Shown here: positions 45,278 to 52,929 of the stretch, one piece after another
Layout of the letters: every line of letters begins with the position of its first letter
Numbering within the stretch: the stretch's first letter is position 1
Source: Cellvibrio japonicus Ueda107
GTDB taxonomy: Bacteria > Pseudomonadota > Gammaproteobacteria > Pseudomonadales > Cellvibrionaceae
Assembly: GCF_000019225.1 (NCBI RefSeq)
Contig: NC_010995.1
Location: forward strand, 988,501 to 1,052,500
DNA length: 64,000 bases
Reading direction: 5' to 3'
Translations under genes and position numbers: made by a program
Notes under the pieces: model-generated
What the model was told of the DNA's origin: nothing
The model's input: only the letters and a program-made list of their open reading frames with translations
The model's database searches: none

Positions 45278-46039
45278 ATGACAATTATAGCCTTCAATCA
45301 TTATTGGGTTATACGCTGGCACTGGTTGTTGCTGAATTTATTTGCCGTGGGCATTCTAATTGGGTTATCGATATGGCAATGGCAGCGCGGTGAGGAAAAG
45401 GAAAAGACTCTGGCGCGTGTTGCAGAATGGCAGGTAAAAGGCTCACTCAACGCTGATGCCTTGAAGGCGATGAATCCAGCGCAATTGGATGGCGTGCATT
45501 TGCAGATGCCCGTACGCTGGTTGGCGCCAGTGGTATGGTTGCTGGATAACCGTATCTATCAAGGCCGTATTGGTTATGACGTTGTGATTCCGGTTGCGGT
45601 GGAGCATTTTCACCAGCCGGTTATTGTGAACTTGGGGTGGGTTGAGGCGCCAGTACAACGGAGTGATTTACCGGTGGTAAAAGTCCCCGGGGATTTTTAT
45701 GTGGATGGTATTTTACGCACGCGTACGGGGGGCCTTTTGTTGGGGCAAAACCTGGAGTCATCAAATAGTTGGCCGCAGCGGATACAGCAGGTTGAGTTTG
45801 ATCAGCTTTATGCGAGTCTACCGACAGATATGCACCAGGAGTATAAAGACCTGTATCCGGGAGTCGTCTACCAGCAGCAAGGGACCCGTTTTATCAGTTA
45901 CTATCGCCCAGTTGTTATGCCACCGGAAAAGCATCGGGCTTATGCCCTGCAGTGGGCCTTACTCGCGCTGGCTGTGACTATTATTGCATTGGTTGCCAGT
46001 GCCCGTCGGCGCGAGACAATGCCTAAGCCGCCTGATTAA
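45278..46039 (+). CDS. SURF1 family cytochrome oxidase assembly protein
   Basis: ATG 45278 has GGGGA seven bases upstream, giving 253 residues. N- and C-terminal membrane helices flank a periplasmic domain with IGLSIWQWQRGEEK, the NLGWVEAP strand and YALQWALLAL at the end, the SURF1 pattern. It helps supply heme A to subunit I. Confidence 0.93.
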   Translation: MTIIAFNHYWVIRWHWLLLNLFAVGILIGLSIWQWQRGEEKEKTLARVAEWQVKGSLNADALKAMNPAQLDGVHLQMPVRWLAPVVWLLDNRIYQGRIGYDVVIPVAVEHFHQPVIVNLGWVEAPVQRSDLPVVKVPGDFYVDGILRTRTGGLLLGQNLESSNSWPQRIQQVEFDQLYASLPTDMHQEYKDLYPGVVYQQQGTRFISYYRPVVMPPEKHRAYALQWALLALAVTIIALVASARRRETMPKPPD

Positions 46040-46124
46040 AAAATCCAGCAACAACTGGATATTGCGGTGAGAGAGTAAATACTTAATAACGATTAATAAC
46101 AACACAACGCAAAGGAGTTTCGTA

Positions 46125-46694
46125 ATGACCAGTGGTAAATTCTTTGCGCTTTTTTTGCTGTGTATCGGTGCGCCTCTGGCGCTGGCCAAGTTGTCGCTTG
46201 ATCAGGGTTGGTTTAGTCAGGTGAATACCAACAACAAAGGTCAGTGGTTATCCCATGAGGTGCGGGCGATATTTCCTGTTTCATCAATGGTGAGTGATAC
46301 AACCTTAGCGTTGGTTAAAGAATGGCATCTGGTGTATGTATCCACAGAAAAATGCTCTCATCAATGTGAGCAGGCTCTTGTGACCTTGCAACAACTTTAT
46401 ACCGGTTTGGGACGTAAACAGCAAAAATTACAAACCCTGGTTGCTGCACCAGTAGCTCCGCCCGGGCTGGATCACTATCCTGTTGTGGAATGGATGCCCC
46501 TGGCTCCTGCATTGGCCGCCTTTGATCAGCAGATCTTATTGTTTAATCAGGAAGGCCTTGCTCTTCTGCAATATCCCTTGTCGCACGATGTTGCGCACAA
46601 GGATATGGCAGGTATCCATGATATGGCACTAACTGCCCGGGATATTCGCTCCGATTTGTTGCGCTTGATGAATTATGACCGGGGGGGATTATAA
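46125..46694 (+). CDS. Membrane-anchored protein with a Cx3C motif in the oxidase operon
   Basis: The 189-residue protein has an N-terminal signal or anchor (FFALFLLCIGAPLALAK) and a thioredoxin-like periplasmic domain. Its one notable motif is KCSHQCEQAL (CxxxC), the same spacing as the copper site of Sco proteins, following a WHLVYVSTEKC strand. The conserved Sco histidine is not obvious. AAAGGAG is upstream of the ATG. Uncharacterised proteins of this kind sit at the same place in pseudomonad cox operons, so a copper- or thiol-linked assembly role is inferred. Confidence 0.8.
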   Translation: MTSGKFFALFLLCIGAPLALAKLSLDQGWFSQVNTNNKGQWLSHEVRAIFPVSSMVSDTTLALVKEWHLVYVSTEKCSHQCEQALVTLQQLYTGLGRKQQKLQTLVAAPVAPPGLDHYPVVEWMPLAPALAAFDQQILLFNQEGLALLQYPLSHDVAHKDMAGIHDMALTARDIRSDLLRLMNYDRGGL

Positions 46695-46696
46695 CA

Positions 46697-47764
46697 ATGG
46701 AAAAAAGGCTCAAGCGTTTTCGTCTGCTGGTCAATGCAACGTTAGTACTGACCTTAATGGTTATTGCCTTGGGGGCCTATACCCGCTTGACGGACGCTGG
46801 CCTTGGCTGCCCTGATTGGCCGGGATGCTATGGTTTGTTACATGCGCCAAGCAAAGATCATCACATTGAAAGGGCACAGGCTAATTTCCCTGAGGCAACT
46901 ATTGAGCCTCATAAAGCGCGCAATGAAATGCTGCATCGTTATATTGCAGGCTTGTTGGGTTTGTGTGTCGCTGCCATATTTTTCTATAGCCTTATGATCA
47001 AACACTTCCGCCGCCTGAGTGGAGCCCTGCTGCTGCTGGTAATTTTTCAGGCCGCTCTGGGCATGTGGACAGTGACACTCAATTTATTACCTCTGGTAGT
47101 GCTGGGGCATTTACTGGGTGGTTTTTTTCTCCTGTGTCTTCTAATGCTACTGCGGTTGGAAATTGGCAAAGTGCTGTTAGGGGACAAGCCTATCGGTGTA
47201 GAGCCAGCACTGCGCTCACTAATGCCATTGGGCTATTTGGCGGTGGTAGTGCTCGTCATGCAAATTGCCTTGGGTGGTTGGACATCGGCAAATTACGCGG
47301 CGGTTGTGTGTTATCAGTTGCCTTTTTGCGAGCCTGGCTGGCAGGAGCGTTTCTCACTGGATGCCGCTTTTCATCTACCACTGGGACATGAAACCTACGA
47401 ATATGGTGTCTTGCCCTACGAAGCACGTATGACCATTCATGTATTGCACCGCATGGGTGCCATTACAACTGCTCTGGTGTTGGGTTGTTTTATTTGGCTG
47501 GTGTGGCGCCGGGCGCAGGAACGGATGGTAAAACATCTATCTCTTGCCGTTTTGGGGTTGCTGTTGATCCAGATTCTGCTGGGGCTAATTAATATTCTGG
47601 GACATTTGCCATTGCTCAATGCTGTAGCACATAACCTGGTAGCGGCCAATTTGTTGATGTTCCTTGTTGTGTTAGTGCGCCAGTTACAGTGGCGAACATC
47701 ACTATCGGTTGCCCATCAACCTGTAGCTGCGGTTATGAGCAGAGGAGAATCTTATGGCAATTAA
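46697..47764 (+). CDS. ctaA: Heme A synthase (Cox15/CtaA)
   Basis: The 355-residue protein has eight predicted helices and the family landmarks GAYTRLTDAGLGCPDWPGCYG, HRYIAGLLG, LGHLLGGFF and HVLHRMGA, holding the heme-ligating histidines. It oxidises heme O to heme A. It follows the Cx3C gene by two bases. Confidence 0.96.
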   Translation: MEKRLKRFRLLVNATLVLTLMVIALGAYTRLTDAGLGCPDWPGCYGLLHAPSKDHHIERAQANFPEATIEPHKARNEMLHRYIAGLLGLCVAAIFFYSLMIKHFRRLSGALLLLVIFQAALGMWTVTLNLLPLVVLGHLLGGFFLLCLLMLLRLEIGKVLLGDKPIGVEPALRSLMPLGYLAVVVLVMQIALGGWTSANYAAVVCYQLPFCEPGWQERFSLDAAFHLPLGHETYEYGVLPYEARMTIHVLHRMGAITTALVLGCFIWLVWRRAQERMVKHLSLAVLGLLLIQILLGLINILGHLPLLNAVAHNLVAANLLMFLVVLVRQLQWRTSLSVAHQPVAAVMSRGESYGN

Positions 47765-48704
47765 GCAAGAGCCTCTAAAAACATCCGCGGTTGTGCCGGG
47801 CGTTTTGCACAATGCCTGCACCCATTGGCGAGATTACTATCAACTTACCAAACCCAAGGTGGTCGCGCTTTTGGTGTTGACCGCCTGGGTGGGGATGATG
47901 CTGGCTGTGCCGGGGTTGCCTGATCTGGGGTTGGTGGTGGCCGCCAGTTTGGGCATAGGTTTGGTAGCGGCAGGCGCGGCTGCTTTTAATCATGTATTGG
48001 ATCAGAAAATTGATGCACAAATGGCTAGAACCTATATGCGTCCTTTGCCAAAAGGCAAGTTGACTCAGGCTCAGGCACTGGGCTTTGCGAGTAGTTTGGC
48101 CGTGCTGGGTTTTACGCTACTTATCGTGGCGGTTAATCCGCTAACCGCATTGCTGACATTGTTCAGTCTGTTGGGGTATGCGGTGGTCTATACCCTGTTG
48201 TTAAAGCGGGCTACACCGCAAAATATTGTAATTGGCGGATTAGCGGGTGCTATGCCACCCCTGTTGGGTTGGACGGCTATTACCGGTGAAATTCACAGTC
48301 ATGCCTTGCTGCTGGTGATGATTATTTTTACCTGGACACCCCCTCACTTCTGGGCACTGGCTATTCATCGCTACAAGGATTACGCCAAAGTCAATATTCC
48401 TATGTTACCAGTGACTCATGGCATTGAATTTACCAAATGGGTGATCTTGCTTTATGCATTTTTGCTGCTGGTTGTTTGCCTCCTGCCTTATCTGGTGGGA
48501 ATGTCAGGTATTATTTATTTGTTGGGCAGTCTTTATCTCAATCTGCGTTTTGTCGCTTATGCCTGGCGGTTGAAATATCGCCCAACACCAGAGGTTGCAA
48601 TGGAGACATTTCGTTTCTCGATCGTACACTTAATGGTGTTGTTTTTGATTTTGCTGGTGGATCACTATGTGCAGTGGCAATTCCTTACTCCTGAACTATG
48701 GTAA
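47754..48704 (+). CDS. ctaB: Protoheme IX farnesyltransferase (heme O synthase)
   Basis: The 316-residue UbiA-type prenyltransferase has nine helices and the Asp-rich motif NHVLDQKIDAQMARTYMRPL, plus TWTPPHFWALAI and YKDYAKVNIPMLP. It makes heme O from heme B and farnesyl diphosphate. It overlaps ctaA by 11 bases and has GAGGAG six bases upstream. cyoE is a synonym. Confidence 0.96.
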   Translation: MAIKQEPLKTSAVVPGVLHNACTHWRDYYQLTKPKVVALLVLTAWVGMMLAVPGLPDLGLVVAASLGIGLVAAGAAAFNHVLDQKIDAQMARTYMRPLPKGKLTQAQALGFASSLAVLGFTLLIVAVNPLTALLTLFSLLGYAVVYTLLLKRATPQNIVIGGLAGAMPPLLGWTAITGEIHSHALLLVMIIFTWTPPHFWALAIHRYKDYAKVNIPMLPVTHGIEFTKWVILLYAFLLLVVCLLPYLVGMSGIIYLLGSLYLNLRFVAYAWRLKYRPTPEVAMETFRFSIVHLMVLFLILLVDHYVQWQFLTPELW

Positions 48705-49170
48705 TTGGTTATTTTTATCGGGCTGGTCTATTGGCAGACGCGCTTTATTGTGTTGTGTGTTACTCGCCCATGCGGTGACCGCCTATGCCGATCTGGATAT
48801 TCAGCGGGCCTGGGTAAAGCTGGCACCGCCTGGCTCCAGTGTTAATGCTGCTTATATGACCCTTGCTAACACGGGAAATACCCGGATGGTAATCACTCAA
48901 GTCAAGGCGGATTGCTGTTCCATGACCATGTTGCACAGAACCCGCCAGCAGGCGGGCAGCGTGACCATGGAGCATCTTGATGAACTGGTATTACCTCCGC
49001 ACTCACGCATAGAGTTGGCGCCCGGCGGTTTACATATTATGTTGATGCGGATGAACGCCCCGCTTTTATTGAATCATCAGGTGAATTTGCAATTAGTGTT
49101 AAGTGATGGACAGGAATACTCGTTAAGTATTCCTGTGTTGCGTGAATGGTCTGATGCAGGGGACCATTAA
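48667..49170 (+). CDS. Periplasmic copper chaperone PCu(A)C
   Basis: The 167-residue protein has an N-terminal hydrophobic export signal ending near TAYADL. The complete PCuAC copper motif follows: His, ten residues, Met, twenty-one residues, His-x-Met (HRTRQQ...GSVTM...LHIM). It hands Cu(I) to the CuA or CuB sites with Sco. The start overlaps ctaB by 38 bases; a shorter start inside the signal is possible. Confidence 0.9.
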   Translation: MCSGNSLLLNYGNWLFLSGWSIGRRALLCCVLLAHAVTAYADLDIQRAWVKLAPPGSSVNAAYMTLANTGNTRMVITQVKADCCSMTMLHRTRQQAGSVTMEHLDELVLPPHSRIELAPGGLHIMLMRMNAPLLLNHQVNLQLVLSDGQEYSLSIPVLREWSDAGDH

Positions 49171-49172
49171 TA

Positions 49173-49841
49173 ATGGTTACTCTTTGGCAGCGCCTGGCCA
49201 TAGTATTGTTGTTGCTTGTCTGTCTCGTGCTGGGAGTGGTGACAGCTATACAGGGAGTTCATTCTGAAGCTGTTGTGCTTGTCGCGGGTAAAAGGCTTCC
49301 TGCTGTGCAATCGGTGCCTGAATTATCGCTGGAAACCCACAAGGGTGATTTACTCAGCCACTCCATTTGGGCAGGCCGTTGGAGCCTGGTATTTTTTGGT
49401 TTTGGTTCCTGTCCGGATTATTGCCCACTGGAATTGCAAAAGCTGGCGGGTTTAATGCGTCGTGCTGGTGATCCTGAACAGTTGCAAATCCTTTTTGTAA
49501 CTGTTGATCCAGAGCGGGATACCCGTGACAAATTAGCCGCTTATGTTGGTTTTTTTCATCCGCATATTCTGGGTGTGCGCGGCCCTAATTCGGAGTTGGC
49601 CAGGTTGGCAAGTTTCTTCGGGGCGAGTTATGAGCGCTCGGTGATTATCGACAAGCGTTTGCTCAGCGTTCCCGCGGGTATTGATATGCCTGAAAATGCC
49701 GGACCTGCGTATCAGGTAAATCATTCCAATCAGCTGTTTATGGTTAATCCCAGGGGGGAATTTGTTGCTTACTTTTCCCCTCCCTATGAGCCGGATTTAC
49801 TGTGGCAAGACATCCAAAATCTAATGGCACATGCAAGATAA
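49173..49841 (+). CDS. SCO1/SenC copper-binding assembly protein
   Basis: The 222-residue protein has one N-terminal membrane helix and a thioredoxin-like domain with GSCPDYCPLEL (CxxxC copper site) and TVDPERDT. The distal histidine in NHSNQLFMVNP completes the Sco ligand set. It metallates CuA of subunit II. Last gene of the oxidase operon, three bases after the PCuAC gene. Confidence 0.94.
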   Translation: MVTLWQRLAIVLLLLVCLVLGVVTAIQGVHSEAVVLVAGKRLPAVQSVPELSLETHKGDLLSHSIWAGRWSLVFFGFGSCPDYCPLELQKLAGLMRRAGDPEQLQILFVTVDPERDTRDKLAAYVGFFHPHILGVRGPNSELARLASFFGASYERSVIIDKRLLSVPAGIDMPENAGPAYQVNHSNQLFMVNPRGEFVAYFSPPYEPDLLWQDIQNLMAHAR

Positions 49842-50078
49842 AATGCACTATGGATTGTCCAATGCATGGATAGATTGAGAAGTTATTCTGAGAGTTATTT
49901 TGAACTTTATTTGATCTAATAAGTTGTTTATCTATCGCAGATACGAAGGGTACTTGGCGATATACTCAATACAACACCCGCTTCAGCAGTTTATAGCGAT
50001 TGTTGGTGTAAACGTCTGATCTAGGGTTGTTGCAGGCATATTCGATAATCATAGCCAATAGCCAACTGGAGGCGAGAT

Positions 50079-50678
50079 ATGATTTCTCATGTTGCAGGTC
50101 TCTTCACACATCCGTTACAAGAGTGGAAAGAAATTCGGGATACACCCGAAACGCTGACCCACTTGTACTTGGCGCATATTTTGTTTCTCGCAGCGATTCC
50201 GCCGGTCTGTATGTATATAGGTACAACCCAGGTTGGCTGGCGAGTTGGTACTGGGTCAACGGTAATGTTGACGGAATCCAGCGCATTAATTATGAGTGTA
50301 CTGATGTATTTGGCCTTGTTGGTCGGCGTTGCTGTTATGGGCGCTTTTATTGATTGGATGTCGCGCACTTACGATTCATCACCGGGGCTAACTCGTTCAA
50401 TTGTTTTTTGTGCCTATGCTGCAACTCCGCTATTTATCGCCGGCCTTTGTGCACTTTACCCCAATGTTATTCTGTTCATGCTGGTAGGTATCGGGGCAAT
50501 TTTTTACACGGTATATTTGCTCTATGCCGGTGTACCTATTTTTATGGGGATTTCGGATGAAGAGGGGTTTGTCTACGCCAGTTCTATATTGACCGTTGGT
50601 TTGGTCATGCTGGTGTCTTTGCTTGCCATTACGGTATTAATCTGGAGCTTTGGTTTTGGGCCAGTGTACACTTGGTGA
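50079..50678 (+). CDS. Yip1-domain membrane protein
   Basis: The 199-residue protein opens with the Yip1/DUF1282 N-terminal pattern (GLFTHPLQEWKEIRD), followed by about five membrane helices. GGAGG lies nine bases before the ATG. It stands alone after a 237-base gap that shows no RNA gene or clear terminator. Function in bacteria is unknown. Confidence 0.88.
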   Translation: MISHVAGLFTHPLQEWKEIRDTPETLTHLYLAHILFLAAIPPVCMYIGTTQVGWRVGTGSTVMLTESSALIMSVLMYLALLVGVAVMGAFIDWMSRTYDSSPGLTRSIVFCAYAATPLFIAGLCALYPNVILFMLVGIGAIFYTVYLLYAGVPIFMGISDEEGFVYASSILTVGLVMLVSLLAITVLIWSFGFGPVYTW

Positions 50679-50838
50679 TAAAACGCTCTATGTGATTTAT
50701 ATATCAACAGATCATTGTTGAACCGTTTTTAACAATTGATGTTCAGTTTCCATTAATGCCTTCCCGCTAGTATGCCCCTGCACCCGGTGAGCCATCTCCA
50801 CTTGCCGGGATTACAGCAAAACTATCGAGGAATGATTT

Positions 50839-51591
50839 ATGAAACTGAAATTATTATCAGCTGTTATTGGTCTGGCGTCTTTTTCCGTACTGGCCAACGC
50901 TCAGTCAAGCACATACCAGGGTGAGGTATTCGCTGGCTATGGCGAAACAGATGACGCACTGGACTCTTCTGCATACGCTGTTGGCGGCGCGTTCTATTTC
51001 TCTCCTGTCAACACAAAAAACCACCCTTTGGCCGAAGCGGCTTTCCTGGAAAAAAGCAGCAATATTTATGCGTTGGTTGGCAGCCAGACCAATGACCTGT
51101 TTGATGTAGATTTCCAAAGCGTAGGGGCAGAGTTTTATATTCCCAATTCTATTTTCTATGCAGGGCTGGGCGTTACCCGTGCCAAAGCTGATGGTGGAAG
51201 TTGGGATTCACAATGGAATGCCAGCCTTGGTGTAACACCAATTGATGGTTTGCTGGTATGGACCAGTTTCTACGAAGACGTTGATTATTCAGACTATATC
51301 AACCTGAATGCAAAATATGTTATGTCTTTGGGCGGTGAGCAGGCGTTGAATATCGAAGGTTCATTTGCAGATGCAGACGGTGGTGAAGAGTTTGGTATTG
51401 CCGCTGATTACTATATTGATCGCAACCTGAGCATTGGTACTGCGTATAGTTATGTAAATGCCGATGAGGATATTAAAGACTTCACTGTACGTGCCAGGCA
51501 ATTTTTTACCAACAGCCTGAGCTTTGATTTGAGCTATACCTTTGGTGACCAGGATGACTCCTGGGGAATCGGTGCAAGCTATCGTTTCTAA
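50839..51591 (+). CDS. Outer-membrane beta-barrel porin-like protein
   Basis: The 250-residue protein has a signal peptide (LLSAVIGLASFSVLANA-Q) and alternating amphipathic strands with aromatic girdles. It ends in a terminal Phe (GIGASYRF), marking a BAM-inserted barrel of perhaps 10-12 strands. GAGGAAT lies before the ATG. It resembles small putative porins of Cellvibrio/Alteromonadales. Its terminator is interrupted by the IS element downstream. Confidence 0.85.
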   Translation: MKLKLLSAVIGLASFSVLANAQSSTYQGEVFAGYGETDDALDSSAYAVGGAFYFSPVNTKNHPLAEAAFLEKSSNIYALVGSQTNDLFDVDFQSVGAEFYIPNSIFYAGLGVTRAKADGGSWDSQWNASLGVTPIDGLLVWTSFYEDVDYSDYINLNAKYVMSLGGEQALNIEGSFADADGGEEFGIAADYYIDRNLSIGTAYSYVNADEDIKDFTVRARQFFTNSLSFDLSYTFGDQDDSWGIGASYRF

Positions 51592-51607
51592 GCCAGTACA
51601 TTGGTAA

Positions 51608-51624
51608 AAAGGCCGCGTATGCGG
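51608..51624. terminator. Left half of an IS-split terminator, with target duplication
   Basis: AGGCC precedes GCGTATGCGG (51615-51624), the left copy of the 10-bp target duplication. Removing the IS and one copy restores AAAAAGGCCGC-GTAT-GCGGCCTTTTTT, a bidirectional terminator shared by the porin gene and hemL. Here it is cut in its 3' arm. Confidence 0.88.
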
Positions 51625-51655
51625 CACTGCTGTCCCATAGTTTGTAGATAAAAGA

Positions 51656-51726
51656 AAAGCCTGTTTTCCAAGTTGATACAATGTAAGTGCGACCAAACAT
51701 TGGTAAAACAAAGGAAAACAGGCTTT
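51656..51726 (+). promoter_or_regulatory. Inverted repeat hiding the transposase start in read-through RNA
   Basis: AAAGCCTGTTTTCC (51656-51669) pairs perfectly over 14 bases with GGAAAACAGGCTTT (51713-51726), which covers the GGA ribosome site and the start codon. A TACAAT (51677-51682) inside the loop is a candidate -10; RNA starting there lacks the left arm. Transcripts entering from the porin gene would fold and block translation. Confidence 0.7.
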
Positions 51727-52876
51727 GTCACATTCTAACACCGCATTTCATCAACTACTCAAACCTTTATCGAGACATGAATTTGAAGCGGAAGCTAAAA
51801 AGCATCATGTCGGCCAAAAATTGCGCTCGGCCACCCGCTGGGATCAATTTGTCGGCATGGCCATGTCGCAGCTCTCTGGCCGCCAAAGCTTGCGTGATAT
51901 TCAATCCAATCTCGAAGCACAGCAGCATAAACTTTATCATCTCGGTGCCAAGCCAATAGCCCGTTCAACGTTGGCACGAATCAACGAAGTACAGCCCGCC
52001 GAACTCTACAAACACGTATTTGCTCGTCTGCTTCACCGCTGTAAATCCATGCAGGGCAAACACAAATTCCAGTTTAAAAATCCGCTGTACTCCCTTGATG
52101 CCAGCGCGATTGATTTATCGCTGTCGGTATTTCCCTGGGCGGCGCATCGAGATGACACAGCAAATGTAAAATTAAGTGTTGGCCTGAATCATGGCACCCA
52201 AGTGCCGGAGTTTGTCGCACTCAGTGATGGCCAGGAAAACGACATGATTGAGGGACGAAAATTTGATTTTCCCAAAGGCAGCATCGTTGCGTTTGATAAA
52301 GGCTACGTGGATTACCGCTGGTTTAAGTTATTGACAGATAAAGGAGTTTTCTTTGTAACCCGCTTGCGCGCCAAAGCCGTCTATCGCGTGGAAGAACGTC
52401 GCTATGCCGACAGCAGCAAAGGTATTATCAGTGATCAGGTCATTCAATTATCCAGCGCTCATGCGATCAAACGCGGCGCACCGAAGTTGCGTCGAATTGG
52501 CTATCGTGACGCAACAACCGGCAAATTCTATGAGTTTCTCACCAACAACTTTCAGCTGGCGGCGGCCACAATTGCAGCGATTTATAAGGATCGCTGGCAG
52601 GTGGAGTTGTTCTTCAAAGCGATCAAACAAAACCTGAAGATCAAAGCGTTTGTGGGCACTTCAAGAAATGCGGTGTTAACACAAATTTGGATTGCCATGA
52701 TTACGTATCTATTGTTGGCATTTTCGCGTCACAGCACTAAAGCGGGATGGACAGTTCAACGGATCATGAGGGTAATTCAGTTAAATTTGTTTGAGCGTAG
52801 GAGTCTAAAAAGCATCCTGATACCGGACCCGCCGAATCATAAAAAAAGCGAGCCTCAAATGAGGCTCGCCTTATGA
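51725..52876 (+). CDS. IS4-family DDE transposase
   Basis: The 383-residue protein starts at TTG with AAAGGA nine bases upstream. It has an N-terminal DUF4372-type DNA-binding segment (about 5-75). The DDE catalytic core shows Asp in YSLDASAIDL, Asp in VAFDKGYVDY, and the IS4 signature Y-R-E-K at Y287, R290, E294 and K301 (YKDRWQVELFFKAIK). It looks fully functional. Translation is probably restricted by the inverted repeat overlapping its start. Confidence 0.95.
   Translation: MSHSNTAFHQLLKPLSRHEFEAEAKKHHVGQKLRSATRWDQFVGMAMSQLSGRQSLRDIQSNLEAQQHKLYHLGAKPIARSTLARINEVQPAELYKHVFARLLHRCKSMQGKHKFQFKNPLYSLDASAIDLSLSVFPWAAHRDDTANVKLSVGLNHGTQVPEFVALSDGQENDMIEGRKFDFPKGSIVAFDKGYVDYRWFKLLTDKGVFFVTRLRAKAVYRVEERRYADSSKGIISDQVIQLSSAHAIKRGAPKLRRIGYRDATTGKFYEFLTNNFQLAAATIAAIYKDRWQVELFFKAIKQNLKIKAFVGTSRNAVLTQIWIAMITYLLLAFSRHSTKAGWTVQRIMRVIQLNLFERRSLKSILIPDPPNHKKSEPQMRLAL
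52841..52869 (-). terminator. Minus-strand terminator inside the IS right end
   Basis: GCGAGCCTCA pairs with its complement around a short loop (52848-52869). On the minus strand T7 follows (A7 at 52841-52847 on the plus strand). It stops transcription coming from hemL before it crosses the IS, and replaces the terminator split by the insertion. It lies within the last codons of the transposase. Confidence 0.8.
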
Positions 52877-52898
52877 GTAGAACTATGGGACAGCAGTG

Positions 52899-52917
52899 GC
52901 GTATGCGGCCTTTTTTA
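52899..52917. terminator. Right half of the split terminator, with target duplication
   Basis: The right target copy GCGTATGCGG (52899-52908) is followed by CCTTTTTTATT, the 3' arm and T-run of the original terminator. Alone it cannot form the full stem. Confidence 0.85.
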
Positions 52918-52929
52918 TTGCACAGGGAA

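Larger units (their letters stand above)
51625..52898 (+). mobile_element. Intact IS4-family insertion sequence, 1,274 bp
   Basis: Perfect 18-bp terminal inverted repeats (CACTGCTGTCCCATAGTT, 51625-51642, and its complement 52881-52898) bound a single transposase gene. Both sides carry the direct repeat GCGTATGCGG (51615-51624 and 52899-52908), a 10-bp duplication in the range of IS4-family elements. Ends, duplication and reading frame are all undamaged, pointing to a recent insertion. Confidence 0.95.

Noticed and set aside
49842..50078. A small RNA or terminator after the Sco gene.
   Set aside because: The imperfect repeat near 49846-49866 has mismatches and no T-run; the rest is AT-rich without structure.
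51725..52876. A defence or toxin system hidden at the mobile element.
   Set aside because: The element holds only the transposase; no passenger gene fits between the inverted repeats.
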